The notes under the pieces are model-generated. The model was given only the letters and a program-made list of their open reading frames with translations. It was not told the DNA's origin and made no database searches. From the NCBI GenBank assembly GCA_947650285.1, contig CANTFL010000320.1, positions 1-64,000 of the forward strand: a DNA stretch of 64,000 bases, written 5' to 3'. The translations under genes were made by a program, and so were the position numbers. Source of the stretch: Hyaloperonospora brassicae (taxonomy: Eukaryota > Oomycota > Peronosporomycetes > Peronosporales > Peronosporaceae). This document shows positions 43,536-55,907 of the stretch, in pieces; positions within the stretch are counted from its first letter, which is position 1; each line of letters begins with the position of its first letter.

Positions 43536-46283
43536 ATGACCTCCCCGACACGTCTCCCCACTTCGCCTACCCTCTCGGACAACTCCACTGTGGTCCTGTC
43601 TCCTAATCGAGATCGGCCGTCCGGATCGCCAGATCACGGGGAGCATGCTCCCACAATTTCGGATCGGCCTAGGTCCCCACGACATTACGGTCCGTCTGGA
43701 TCGCCTCTTTTGCCCAGATCGCCCGATCAAGGGGAACGTATTCCCGTCGTTCTAGATCGGCCTGGGTTCTCCAGTCATCTCGATCCGGTCGGATCGTTAC
43801 CGATTCTCGTGGGATCGCCATACTGCCCGCTGGAGTCGATCGCCCCTCTCTCCTCTTCAGCTCCTCTTGACGCATTTGGGTCCGACACACTGGCCACTAG
43901 TGGTCTTCGTCGTGGGTCCACTCCAATGGTGGATATCAACGAGCACGTCCCGAGAGTTTCCGCCGACGACGTTCGTCTTAAGTTGGCGACGAACTCGTAT
44001 TTATGGAATCGAGAGGCCACTTTCCGCAGCCAAGAGTATACCATCCACGCGCTTCAGCAGTCACACCGAGAAGCTGTCGCGCGCGGAGATCGTCTGCAAG
44101 AAGAGATCGATTATCTGTACCGATCGGCAGCCCCATTTGTCTCTTTCGTTCAGCGTCGTCACGACTTGATGCAATACCGGTATGTCGAAGCCGCTCATTC
44201 TTTAAGAGACTGCCGGCTAACGCTGCGGACCCGTCGCGATCAGTCGGCGACGATTCTTCGGTTGCACGAGTTGTTACGCGCCAGCGATCAAGACCTGACC
44301 CGCTTAGAACAGCAGATGAGGACCGTGAACGCGCAGGTCCGCTCCCTCCGAGCGGATCGCAACACCCTCCGACATCAGCGTGACCAGTTGGCCTCCGACA
44401 AGACCCTCCTCAGCGCGGAAGTTTCCTAGTTGAAAACAGAGTTGGGTCGATCTCAAGCGGAGATCGAAAGAGGTTTTAGCTTCCATCAGCAATCTCATAC
44501 AGCAAGTGGATTACTTGGGCCTTTGAAAGGTCAGCTGGCTCACTCGCAGGCTGAGAATGTCAACCTCCGTCGTCAACTTGCAGAACATCTTGCGGTTTAC
44601 GACCTCTTGCCATAGGCGGAGCAAGATCGGGATCGGGCTGTGGCAGATCATTGTGCGCTTCTTGAAATACTGAACAGTGCCATACTCGGCTCTCAGTCGT
44701 CTGCGGTGACCCCCATTCCGACCCCTAATCCGACACCCAGAGATCTTACTCCGGTGGGATCGACTCCTGCTTCTGCCATCCGGAGGACGGGATCACGTGT
44801 CCGTAAGACCCGATCGAGATTGCCTGCTTTTCCGGCCAAGCGCCAGCGTGTTCATCCGGGATCACGGTCCAGGGATTCTTCTATAATCCGATCGGGCACC
44901 CGTCTATTATCGTTGAACCCCTCAACACCCTCCAAGAAACTCCCAAGATCGGCTAAACCCGCGCCTTCCTCCGATTCTTCTCCTCCGTCCCCACCTGCAG
45001 CTTCTGGGGCTGGATCGGGAAGTGAAGATTCGACCCGGTCTGCCTCTAGCTCGGATGATCTGACTCGGTCTGTAATGTCTCAATCCAGATCGGCCGCTCG
45101 TCGCCACCCGAAATCGGACGATCGATTCACAACTCCAGAATCCTCAGCGACCACTCCAACAAATTTCGTTCCGTCCGTGACAACTAGGTCCGGCCAACAG
45201 ACGTCACGTCCGTCTTCATCGAACGATCCGGAGCCTCACTATCTATCCTATTCGACTACTTCGGTTGTGACTACTCCCGTGAACGACCTTCAGGATGATG
45301 GTGGTGATTCTGTAGATGCGGATATGTCGTTGCCGGAAGAGGCACCCAGCGAGATCGGCTCTGCTAGTTTGCCCCGTAAACTTACTGCGCTCCCGTCCAG
45401 CCGTATGTCCGATATCGACAACAGCATCACCATTCCGGTACGCCCAGTGGCTAACCGAGTCCTCGCGGCTGCCGACTTTGACGATATCCCATCACTTCAG
45501 CAACCTCGGGATCGGTGGATTCCCAACTATTTGACACCTTCCCGCCGGGTGTATTCTGAGATCAATCCTTGGTCAGTCTCGCGGATTGCGATGGTTTGCG
45601 TGAGGACGATGTCGATCGAGTTGTTGTTTCATCACTATTCCAAGCCCCGACATTTCTTATTTCCTCATCACTCTCACGGGCGGGCTCCACCTACGGGGAC
45701 TTGGGGGTCTGAGATAGTCTCGCAGCGACACATTGCGGCCCTATACGTCCGATCTCCCTGGGACAACATCGTGATTCCCGTGAACCCGATCTCGCTTTCC
45801 CTAATCGGGTGGTATCGGACCATGGGCACTCGTTATTTGGAATTGGAGTCCAGTCATCGCCAAGCGCTGTGGAAATCTAAACACGCGTTTCCCATCTCTC
45901 CGGCTCAACGACGATCTGATCGGTTCCTGCTAACGTTTTGGAGTCAGCGAAAACAGCGGCGATCTCGTTTTGGAGCGCGTTGGAAGAATATCCTGAAGAC
46001 GATAACCCGCGGCATGATCGACGGCCACTGCAATTTAAATATCTTGCTCGATCCCTTCTTTTTGCATTACCCGCGCATGCATGAAGAGCGAGTTTGGTAT
46101 CCCGGATTGAGGCATACTGCCGACCCAGCCGACCTGGTAGATGCGTTGGACATAGCCGACCATGAGGACCCTTGGCGCAACCAGTTCCGCAACGCCCCTG
46201 GGGACCATCCGGGATCGCAAATTCCGTGTCTCCAGAACAAGTTCAATCCTGCTGAATCGTCTAAGATCCAGATCGGTGTTTGA
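43536..46283 (+). CDS. Antisense ORF of G2 (915 codons, two in-frame TAG)
   Basis: This frame lies on the strand opposite to pol, between the 3' LTR and the pol stop. From MTSPTRLPTSP it runs 915 codons in one frame with two TAG codons (44427-44429 and 44613-44615), both one C-to-T step from CAG. Parts: a repetitive DRP/SPD-rich N-terminus to about residue 130; a predicted coiled coil about 140-350 with many Arg/Gln/Leu heptad-like runs; a Ser/Pro-rich linker with basic patches (RKTRSRLPAFPAKRQR, a possible nuclear signal); and a compact C-terminal domain of about 230 residues with WYPG and DHEDPWRNQ. G1 carries a decayed homologue. I recognise no known family. Antisense ORFs in this position are known from some plant gypsy lineages. 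Function unknown; a regulatory or structural role is inference. Confidence 0.6.
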
Positions 46284-46444
46284 GATCGATCGTCTTTCTA
46301 CATAGTGTATGTCGTTCAATCGTTTTCTTTGGTAATTCATCCTTTCAACTCCCACAATCACTAGTCTGCCTCGGTACACATCGTTCGGTAAGGCAATTCA
46401 ATTGACTGACTCCATACTCACACACATAACTCCATCCATCAGCA

Positions 46445-46544
46445 TGTGCTACCTCCTAGCACATCTTGCAACCTCACCCACCAGCATGTGCTACCGTCTA
46501 GCACATCTTTCACCCCTCCATTTGCATATGCTAACTCCCGCATA
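46445..46544 (-). other. Hairpin array of G2 (GGAGG-type loops)
   Basis: TGTGCTA/TAGCACA around CCTCC (46445-46463), TGTGCTA/TAGCACA around CCGTC (46487-46505) and TATGC/GCATA around TAACTCCC (46527-46544). It lies between the convergent ends of the antisense frame (46283) and pol (46558), as in NA1 and NA2. The remaining 46284-46444 holds no other recognisable feature. Confidence 0.75.
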
Positions 46545-46557
46545 CTTGTTCAAGCTT

Positions 46558-47070
46558 TTAAGATTCGATCGACTTGCCTTCGTGAGACTGCATCACTTCG
46601 AAACGGTTTCGACTCACTCGGCTCCGCTCAAACTCTTGCAAGATCGCTCCACAGCTCAGATCGGCCTCGTCCACCCAACTGAGGTCGGGATGTACCTTCC
46701 ATTTCACCAGAAATTGACGGTATACTCGCCCGTAACGGGGTTTCCGACCAGATCGCACGTCCAATAACTCTTCCACTTCATATTCTCCCTCCTCAAGATT
46801 GCTCTCCCAGCTATCTTCTGGTAGCAGAGCTTCATCAAAATCCAAGCGGTCTGCTTCATTCATCGTAAGCTGATGCTTCGGCCGTTCAGGGAACGTCTTT
46901 ACCTCCTTCAGCTTCGATAGATGTACAATCAGAAATAGCCGATATGGGGTCCCAGCTATCTCCAATTTCACCGCGTGATCTCCACACACATCCGCAACCC
47001 GGAATGGACCATGCCACATATGGCTAACTTCTTCGCGCAGCCTTCCTTGACTCGATCCAGATATAGCCAT
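46558..47070 (-). pseudogene. G2 integrase C-terminus and chromodomain
   Basis: The 170-codon frame starts after a frameshift. It has HMWHGPFRVADVCGD, GTPYRLFLIVHLSKLKEV, then a chromodomain-like segment YEVEELLDVRSGRKPRYGRV, QFLVKWKVHPDLSWVDEADL. Compared with the G1 chromodomain, FLVKWKVHPDLSW keeps the aromatic core. The tail after the chromodomain (SRVSRNRFEV) is shared with NA1 and NA2. 47071-47363 continues integrase in broken frames. Confidence 0.85.
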
Positions 47071-47363
47071 ACTTGTGTACCCAATTCAACTTCGTGTGGC
47101 TCCAGGTCTTCATCGTGTCAACCTGCTCTCTCCTGGATCGCGACTAGTAAGTGATCGTTCACTGCAGATCGAGCTCATTGGTATTGCCTTTGGATCTTGT
47201 ATCTCCACCTCTTTGGGTCGCGATCTCGTGTTCCCGTGTTCCCTACTGATAACGTAGCTTCCAATGTTGATCGCGGGTCCCTCCCATGAATAAGATAGAA
47301 TGGGGTGTCCCCCCGGATCCGATCTTGTGCGGTGTTGATCTTAAATGTGAGCCGTTCAGCATG

Positions 47364-48218
47364 CTAATCCCAATCATGTTGGTTGACATCGGCCACATAC
47401 ATCTTGAGCGCTCTCGTCAGTGTTTGCACCTTTCGTTCGGCCATTCCATTTGCTTGTGGTCTATAGGCCATGGTAGCACGCTGCTTTTTCCCTACGATCT
47501 GGCTGAAAGCTCGAAAAAAATCGGACATAAATCCCGGTTCCCAATCGTGCCTGATAGCCTCGCTAGCTCCAAAACATCGGAACACGCATTCTTCGTAATT
47601 CTCCGCAATCGTCTGTGCTGTCCTGGAAGAGCTAGCTTTTGCGATCACATACCCCGAGAAAAGATCTACCCAAATGAGCAGCTCAGTTTTCCCTTTGAAA
47701 GACTTAGGCAACGACGGGATATGATCCATTGTGATGATCTGGAATGGGTAGGTTGCTTGTAAATTACCAGGCGATCTTCCCCTGATCGTCGGACATCCAT
47801 TTCCGGTCTCGCAATCGGTACACTCGCCTATATATCGTTGCACACTCCGGTACAGCCCTCTCCAGCGAAATCGCGATCTGATCTTCTGGTACGTCCTGCC
47901 AATACCTTAGTGGTCTCCCTCCAGACTTGCGTGGTAATGGTGCACAAAGTCCTGTTGCAACGTCTCTGGGATCACTAGACGCATCAAACCATTGCGATCT
48001 TCTGACTCTCTTTTTGCCATGAGGCAGAAGAAAAACAGATCGTTCTCATCGATCTCGTACTCAGGTGCTAGTTTTGCACACACCCTCACTTCTCCAGCGT
48101 CCAGAAATGATATATCGCCGTTCAGATAACTCTTGAAGTTGACGATCCAACGCTCTTCATCATGAGCTTGTACAATTCGTCGAATCCTAATCCTCTTTAC
48201 TATCTCCTCCTGTTTCAC
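47364..48218 (-). pseudogene. G2 integrase zinc-binding and catalytic core
   Basis: Frame 48218-47907 carries the region leading to HHYHASLEGDH (zinc-binding His pair). Frame 47843-47364 carries ECTDCETGNGC (the Cys pair), the first Asp in ITMDHIPSLP, the second in IRHDWEPGFMS and the Glu in NGMAERKVQ. The DDE triad is complete. A TAG follows QHDWD at about 47364, and a frameshift lies between 47843 and 47907. Confidence 0.88.
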
Positions 48219-48287
48219 TTCGAGCTGATGGCGTATCCTCTCGGCTGACCTCGTGACCGCAGTTATCCGATCAAGCTGCCCATCCTG

Positions 48288-48671
48288 CTAGGGCTTCGGC
48301 AATTCATCGAGACGGTTTAGAGTAATCAGATGTTGTCGATCTTCTTCAGCTACCACCGTTCTTCCGTTTCCGTTCTGCAATGCTGTGCTGGCTAGTCGAT
48401 CCGCGCTTTGGTCCCATTCTCGCTTCATGTGTAGAAACTCATGATTAGGCCACGATCGCAATTTGTCTAACGCTTCATGTCTCAACAGTTGAAGGCCCGG
48501 TGCCTTGCAGTCGCTCTCGCCGCGCATCTGTCGGATCACCAAATTAGAGTCCTCAAAAATGATTAATCGTCCCCTGTCCAGGTCGGCAAGTAATTCAAAG
48601 CATAATAGCAAGTCATTATGCTCAGCTTCGTTAACGGTGAGGTCGAGAACGTATCTGGATTTTGCCGCCAC
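48288..48671 (-). pseudogene. G2 RNase H domain, second part
   Basis: Reads VNEAEHNDLLLCFELLADLD, IIFEDSNLVIRQM and HMKREWDQSADRLAS, RNase-H-fold motifs with conserved acidic residues. The ELLADLDRGRLIIFEDSN piece is the sequence that NA1 and NA2 retain in altered, repeated form (GRGFLCGDH). 48672-49043 is a degraded linker to RT. Confidence 0.82.
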
Positions 48672-49043
48672 GATCGTTCACTCCAGTAACCTCCATATCA
48701 CGGCACTGTACGAACCTCTGTTCTTCTTAATCTCGCCGATCCATCGAACTGACCACTAGCAGTTCATCATCCGCTTCCACCGTGGGTGGTGGCATTTATA
48801 TCTTGAGTCGGCAGTCTTTACGTGGGTGGATCGCGATCAGCATCTCTTCCATCTCCTCTCTCAGGGTAATACTCGCTGCCAGCATCCCAAGATCTCTTCC
48901 TCTCCTCGCTCACATTTCTTCACCTCCATATTCCAGTATGACAGCAAAGCAGCCCACCTCCCTAATCTCCCGTTCAGCCCTCGATCTTGCACCAACCACG
49001 CTAGCGTGGAGTGTCGAGTCAACACCGTGATCTCTCGTGAAGC

Positions 49044-49472
49044 TTATGTGGTATAGCACACATCCAAAACACGAAGTAACGCCAGCACTTCCTTCTCCAC
49101 CGTTCCGTAGTTAAGTTCATTGGGCTTCAACGTGCGGCTAGTAAACGTCACCGGATGATACACGCCATCGTACTCCTGTATCAGGGCCGCTGAGACAGCC
49201 CCCTTGCTAGCGTAGACCACGATCACGGGAGGGCGATCTGGATCGAAATGTTTAAGCATGGGAGCTGTAGCTATCTTAACTTTCAGCATCGTGAACGCAA
49301 CCTTAGCCTCCTCCCATCGATTTTCATACGACCATTCGTCTCCTGCTGCGAGATGAGATCGGCCGATCTCGAAGAAATCCGATTCCCTTAGCTCATAAAA
49401 CACAGCGGCGTACACTGCAAAATCCTTAATGAAACGGCGGTAATAAATCAAGCTCCCGAGAAAATATTGCAT
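49044..49472 (-). pseudogene. G2 RT connection and RT-linked RNase H
   Basis: Reads MQYFLGSLIYYRRFIKDFAV (RT connection), then MLKHFDPDRPPVIVVYASKG and VEKEVLALLRVLDVCY, typical of the RNase H that follows gypsy RT. The frame ends by a stop at 49044. Confidence 0.85.
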
Positions 49473-49511
49473 AGCTAACAGCGTGCTAGGAAACGGGATG
49501 ATGACCAGCGT

Positions 49512-50595
49512 TTACAAGTTCTTGGGCTGAGACTCCATACCATCCATCGACCCTCGATGTCCCAAATATTCGACCTTACGGCACCCCCAAAAAGTCTTCG
49601 TAAGACTGATAGACACGTTCCACTTATCACATGCTTCTAGCAGTCGTTCCACTTTTGCGTACAAAGATTCCCATGAGGTGGCTGGTATTAGAATATCGTC
49701 AATATAAGATCGGCGTTCCAGTATAGAAGGCCGTCGATCTGTCTCAGGTTCTCCATCTTTGAACACGTCGATCGGGCCATCTGAAGCTGGTTCTGTCCGA
49801 TCTTGAGATATCCATACAGCGCGTTGTCGACCAGCCGTTGATAGATTTGAGGTGCGTTCTTAAGCCCAAAGGGCATCCGTAGCTACTCGAAAAGACCAAA
49901 CGGCGTGACAAACGCTGAAATCAATTTGCTCGTTCGGTCATTTCCACGACCCAGAATCCACTGGTTATGTCTAACGAACAGTACCATAGGGCTTTATCCA
50001 AATCCTCCAGCAGATCGCTATTCAACGGCATGAGGTAAACCATCAGGCGTGTCAGCTGATTCACTCTTCGATAATCAATACAAAGGCAAATATCCACTCC
50101 ATTCTTCTTGATGATCATCACTATCGGAGACGTCCAAGGCGACGTGAATGGCTGAATGATCTTAGCCGCTAACAGCCCTTTGATGAGATCCGACAACTTC
50201 TCCCGATATTTAGGTGTGACCGGACGGACTCTTTGCGCTATCGGTGCTGCCCCACCGACATCGGTATCACAGATCGCGCCTCGTGCTGCCGGTGGTAGAG
50301 CATCACCTTTACACATGAGAAGGTGACGGCTTTTCCAGATCAGCGATTTGAGCCGCTGTTGGTCTGTGGTGAGAGGGACGTTGAAATCGCCGATCTGAAC
50401 GTCATCAATCGTAACTTCTTCCGTAGTCGCCGACATCTCTGTTAGCAATGCCATGTGCTGCTCGATATCTTCAGCAAACAAATCTCCGCCCTCGAGGTAG
50501 TAAACTGTTGTTTCCGCGATCTCAGCATCTTCAGTCTTTGGCAATATCTCTTCTTCAGGCTCTTGCTTCTTTCCAGGCTGGCTCAATTCCAACAA
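49512..50595 (-). pseudogene. G2 reverse transcriptase
   Basis: Frame 50595-49921: a linker, GDALPPAARGAICDTDVGG, TSPWTSPIVMIIKKNGVDI, CLCIDYRRVNQL and SLDITSGFWVVEM (palm). Frames 49876-49688 and 49766-49512: MPFGLKNAPQIYQRLVDNAL, RRSYIDDILIPA (catalytic YIDD) and KVEYLGH. Two frameshifts break the gene. The GDALPPAARGAICD motif is closely related to GNALPPPAYGVVCD of G1. Confidence 0.88.
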
Positions 50596-50679
50596 TTTGT
50601 CAGTCGGATCGGCCTTCGATGGAGACGGTCTATCACGTGGCCATTCTTGATCGGTATCGCGATCCGCCTTCGTTGCATG

Positions 50680-51818
50680 TTAAATTTCGATCTCAAGATC
50701 GTTTTCCCTTCGCGATGGCTCTGCTTCGTTGTGTGAAGTTAGTTCAGCTCCATTGCCCCTTCTTTCCCTCAAAACCGCGAAAGCTGTCCTGTGCAGTTCC
50801 TCGTTACCGGCTAGCCGCGTCACCGTAGGGACCGCTGGAGATACATCTTTTAGTGGATCAGATGGTCGTTTCATGATACTTTTAGGGGTGACGTATTCAA
50901 AGCGATCTACCAACGGTCCGATCTGCTCTTCTAGAAGCGCATTCACACTATCCGTCGCAGCTTCGTACGCTGGAGTTTGCCACTCCTTGTACTTCCCCGA
51001 TCCGACCGTCACAAAAACTTGAGTCTGTGGTACCATATCGACTTCCATCCACAAGCCTATATAGTGTGGGTGGGCAGTATGATCTCATGGTCGCTAATGT
51101 TAGTCGTCTGCAGGTATTTTGTCTTACCCAACCCCGAGATCACCGTGGGGACCCAGTCTGGTCCTCTAGTGACCCACAACTTCATCTTAGACCCACCGAT
51201 CCCGAGCTTAACTTCTCTTGACCTAACGGCCGGGATCACTACATGTGGGCCTTTCGCCGTTACGTGATGTATCTTCGATCCGTACGCGGGGCGACGTCCT
51301 GCGAGATGAATGCGGATTTCTTCTGGTAGACATAGCGCGCCATCAGCTAGATCAAGCCGCACTCCGGCAGGTACCCTAAAGTCCATTTCAAAAATCGCAT
51401 CTTGTCCTGCTAGATCGCCTGCCCACACATTGAAGTAATATACCAGCGATCCCGCTAAGGTGACCTTAATCTTGGTACGTCCTATCGTCATATACGGAGT
51501 TTCTCCGATCCCGATACATTCTTGTCGTTGACTTTCGTCAATGTGACAACCGACCTTACGAGCAAAGGTGGTGTCAATAATCGACACTTCAGCACCGGAA
51601 TCAAATAACAGAGTCGCTTTCACGTTTTTGATCTTGCCAACAGCTTTCGCCTGTTTAAACCACTTCACGGGCGAGTAGTGCTTCCAATATCCGCAAGATC
51701 CCCCATAAGCGAGCTCAATTTCCACAGTTGGTTCGGATCGCGAATACTCGTCGATCCTCTTCAGACTGGAGACAGAAGAAACGCGTTTTGACTTCGAATG
51801 AGATATATTTATTTCCAT
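50680..51818 (-). pseudogene. G2 aspartic protease and protease-RT linker
   Basis: Frame 51818-51057 has ATLLFDSGAEVSIIDTTFAR (active-site DSG), GIGETPYMTIGR and MDFRVPAGVRLDL, then a segment, LWVTRGPDWVPTVISGLGK, that recurs in NA1 and NA2 (LWIARGHDWVPTV). Frame 51054-50680 continues with SGKYKEWQTPAYEAAT, again shared with the NA elements (SGRYKECQTLAYENTT). So the NA deletion starts after Gag, skips the active site and keeps the downstream linker. Confidence 0.88.
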
Positions 51819-51899
51819 ATCTGTATCCTGCTTACTCTCGCGATCTGTCTTCTTTTTTTCACGTATGCAATAATGCAGAGTCTAGAACGCTCGGCTTGT

Positions 51900-52511
51900 A
51901 CCAGATTCAAACCTGGCGAGCGTCCTAGTTTAAAATCTTATCAGCCTTCTCTGGCAACATCCCCGCATGCTTGTTTGGGACGTACCACTGGCGGATCATG
52001 TTGTAGAACTACTCCATGGAACACTTCCCCGGGTCATGCATCTCACCGCAGGCACGACACACGAAAAAACCAATTGTCGGAGGGTTGTCCTTTACGCCCG
52101 CATTTCTGGCACATGAGCCGCTTCCAATAACCGAGATCTCCATGCTTGGTCGATCCGCAATGGGTCACGGCTTTATGGCATACTAAGATCTTAATAGTTT
52201 CGACGAGTATTCGGATCGACCGATCATATATTCGCTGAAGCGTTGCGAGATGGTGTTCGCCGATCCGTATTGGCAGCCATATGGATCGATCCAAATCGAT
52301 CTTCCGAATCCGATCCGTTGGTGTCCGATTCTTAATCACTGCTGATATCCTCGGTACGGACCATCCTCACTGCACGTGCGGGCTTAGAAAGTGCTGGGCC
52401 AGGCGTCCCCTTCTGTCTCGGTTTAGACGATCCTATCATCACTATCCCGTGACGCGATCTCCCTTGCTGGTATCCATGCCATGTCTACTGCATGGCACCC
52501 GCATCTACTAT
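51900..52511 (-). pseudogene. G2 Gag C-terminus with zinc knuckles
   Basis: Frame 52339-52043 contains HCGSTKHGDLGYWKRLMCQK, then CGRKGQPSDN; in the next frame CRACGEMHDPGKC follows near 52030, then EEFYNMIRQWYVP. These Cys/His clusters are the nucleocapsid-like part of oomycete gypsy Gag. The reading frame shifts at least twice. The left continuation of Gag is at 60609-61727, across NA2. Confidence 0.75.
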
Positions 52512-54156
52512 ACGGTCTGAGACGAGGCGCAGAAAGGCGTGATTTTCTTGGAACAATCTGGGGCGAGTCGCAGACATAGATGATTTCCACGGTGCGATCT
52601 GGGACGAGGGACTAGATTGAACCAGAAGACCAATCTGAACTGAGAAAGGTACTTCTGAGACCAAGCGATGCGACGTGACTCTGTGACAAAGTTGTAGCAT
52701 CCAGGTGATCGAAGATACACATCACCGATCTCCAATGGGAGTACTGATTTAGGTCAATTATGGACCGATCTGGAAGTGGGGATGTTTGTGGGAGTCCGTG
52801 GGACCGTTGTGAGAACTGTGGATGGTTCCATTGTGCGGATAAACCCTTGAGGATGGTATCGGAGCATGCACAACGAACGGAAGAACATATAGGGCCGGAT
52901 CGCACTGTGTCGATCCTCAACGATCTCGAATTGGGCATCAGATCGGTCATGTTCCCTGCTGATTATGGATATATCGGTGATGGAGCTGTTGAATCGTGAT
53001 AAACATGCTTGATGAAGGTCCATGAGTGATGTCGCAAAAGTTCAGATCGTAAGAGCCAGTGGAAGCCGGTCGAATGGACGTCGTAAAATGGATTTAGACA
53101 CATTCGGCATTTGGATACTATTTTGGACTTTTCGGTACCAAAATTGGGTATTAGGTACCGCATTTGGAATTTGCTCCCTTTTTGGTGTCTAGGTACGATA
53201 TCGGGAGTATTGGCGCTATCTTTGGAGCACAGGTCACGAGATTTCGACACGTGTTCAAGGGGGCGGCCAAGATTAAAGGTGATATCGGTTTGGATAGTGA
53301 CCTACAGTTTGGAATAGGCTTTAAGGATAGGATGGCTATTAATTTGGTTGGATAATAAAACAGTTACCGTTTTTACATATAAAGCACGTCGCAGACTTCT
53401 CTTCCGGGCAGGATATTTGGCCTCCCGTCGACCAAGAGACGTCGCACGCGCCGTGTTTCGTGTACCCACCTTAGATTGTTTGGCCAAGGTGGGGTTAAGG
53501 TAACTCAACTCAACTCAAACTGCTAGGGTAGCAGCAAACAACGGTAAAGGAAAAGGATTTTGGACACAAGATCGCAAGGCGGCCCAAGTGGTCAGAAGAT
53601 CTGGACAAGGCTTTCAAGACAAGACCGAGCAATATCGAAGCGATCTACTGGACATATCGGCGTGTTTCATTTTGGCGAAACCAAGGACCGATCTGTCCAT
53701 ATTGCACACTTCCGGCAAGATCGGCCGATCCCGAGACCAGATCGGACCGATCCCAAGGCAAGATCGACGCAAGACAACTATTTGCTGAGTGAAGATTTCC
53801 GCACAGCAAAGACCCCGATCCCGAAGACGAATCGAGATCGGAGTGATTAAAGATCGAGATCGCGACATCTCCAAATAGAGATTGCCGCGACACAAGATCA
53901 AGATCGCAGAACCCCGTTCGTGGTGTGAAGATTTCCGCACCGGAAGCGAACGCTCAACCCAACCTCTCAGCGAGATCGACACCTCCCAAGGCCATTACGA
54001 AGAGCTCAAGCCAGCCCAACCGACGGATACACAAGGTGAGCACAAGGTTATACAGCACGGCACGGATCGTAGTACCCCCTCCGTGAGTCGGCAAGTCTGG
54101 GCAAGTGGAAGATCGACACTCACACAAGCAATTTTGTGAGATCTACTTCACCACTA
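52512..54156 (+). repeat. NA2 5' LTR, truncated at its outer end
   Basis: Begins at ACGGTCTGAGACGAGG, corresponding to 58921 in the 3' LTR. Ends TTCACCAC next to the PBS. It is otherwise parallel to 58921-60605, though 53345-53510 (containing the TATAAAG motif) differs from the corresponding 3' LTR segment near 59760. Confidence 0.82.
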
Positions 54157-54158
54157 TT

Positions 54159-55895
54159 ATGCGCGTGCCCGGATCTTCTGAGGCCTCGGGATTTCACCGT
54201 GATTCCACTGGCGAAGATGTCAAGATCAAGCAAGAACCTGGGATTGAAGTGTCAGCGACAGAGGGATCGACGCAGACACGCAGAAACACAAGATCCTCAG
54301 ATCATCAGAGTTTTGGGAGGGGCTCTGATGAAAAGAAAGTGGAAGAGGAAGATCGAGAGATCGATCTGGAAGATAAACCTCAATTCCTTCTTAGGGCCCT
54401 TTTGGGGGCCACCGCAGATCGCTCTACAAAGAGCGATCTGCTGGATGAAAATCCAACGGTGAGGACCAAAACGGCGAAAGTCAAACTCAATACCCTCGTC
54501 AGCAGGTCACCTGACATTTATACGAGGAAGACGTTGGCCGGATCGGCACGAAAGAAGAAGAAAGTGCCGGGATTGAATACCCTCGTCAGCAGGTCACCAG
54601 ACACTTACACGAGGAAGACGGTCAAGAAACCCGCCGGATCAGCACGAAAGAAGAAGAAAGTGCTGGGATCGAATGGCGAAGATCATCTAATCGGAAAACC
54701 AATCGGATCGGAGATCGTAGTCAAAGAAGAATATGATCGTGAGATGGCCCAGATCGCGGTGTCGAAGATGGAGTCGGTGACTCAAATGTGGGAGCGTGCG
54801 AAATGGCAGTGCTATTATAGCCAATTCAAGACACTGCTCAAGACAAACCCAGTGTTCAAAGTATTACGGCCCAAGTGGATCGGCCCTCTGGGTAAGCCGA
54901 TCTCTATCCCGCCGCCCGTGACTAGCAAACTCGGCGCGATTGATTTGATTTAGCAGATGTTGAATGACACGGTCTTCTGCCCTAATGCTTTCGATGAAGA
55001 TGAATTGATGAGATGCAGCTTGGAACAGTTGAAGAACGCAGTAAGCGAGTTCGTGGAGGTCATGATACTTCTGGTGGGCAAGGCCACCACTCCTAGAGAC
55101 GGAATCGTCATACTCTCGGGATCAACTCAAGAATACACCTCAGGATCGACTTATTACGCCTCATCTGACTCCGAGATCGAGTCAAATGGGTCCAATAGCG
55201 TTCGTCGGATGTCTCTGAGACCATTGGGAGGAACGTTTCTAAAGGATAGGATCGGCAAGGTCAGGATTGGAGCTTTTGAAGAGCAAGCCAAGATCGACAT
55301 ACAACCAAGGTCGTCCGTGATCTCATGTCTGGAAGATTTTTCTGGAAAAGGTCGAGACGAAGGTTGGGCTTGGAGCTGGATCTACAAGGTCATGTCGGAT
55401 TTTCTTCGAGAACCTGATGAAGAAAAATGTTTGGTGTTTGGTGAATTGCTCACCGCTCCAGCCCGATATTGGTATCTTCAACTAAACGCATCGATACAAT
55501 TTGATTGGAATGCGCTGTTGGAAGAATTCTTGTTTGAAAATTGTGGGCACGAAGAATCGGTCGATCAACAATGCTATCTTCCACGAAAACAACCGGATGA
55601 GAATCCAATTCGCTTCTCAGGACAACGTCCACCGTGTAAATCGAAGGTTAAAAAGATAAAAGCTACTGATCAACCCATCGAGATCCATGTTGGAGAATCT
55701 ACGGAGGTGAAGATCGGTATTAGTCAAGCGTTCTCAAGGTTGTGGATCGCACGAGGACATGATTGGGTGCCAACAGTAAGATACGGCCCTGGCAAGCTAT
55801 TATATCTGGAGGTGACGAATATTGGTGATCAGAAGATCGTGTTATTACCACATACCACACTTGGTATGTGGATGAAAGGCGAGACAACACCATGA
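54159..55895 (+). pseudogene. NA2 gag (one nonsense codon)
   Basis: ATG at 54159 falls within the PBS-equivalent sequence and gives MRVPGSSEASGF. The frame runs 264 codons to a TAG (54954-54956; NA1 has TTG, Leu) and then continues in the same frame to 55895. Features: an acidic N-terminus, two KKKK patches each preceded by LVSRSPD, WERAKWQCYYSQFKTLLK, RPKWIGPLGKPISIPPP, NAVSEFVEVM and ARYWYLQLNASIQFDW (capsid-like). There is no CCHC knuckle. The last 90 residues are the protease-linker segment LWIARGHDWVPTV shared with G2. Readthrough would give 578 residues. Likely role: capsid for particle assembly, or a competitor of G2 Gag (inference). Confidence 0.82.
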
Positions 55896-55907
55896 TCTCA
55901 AGGATAC

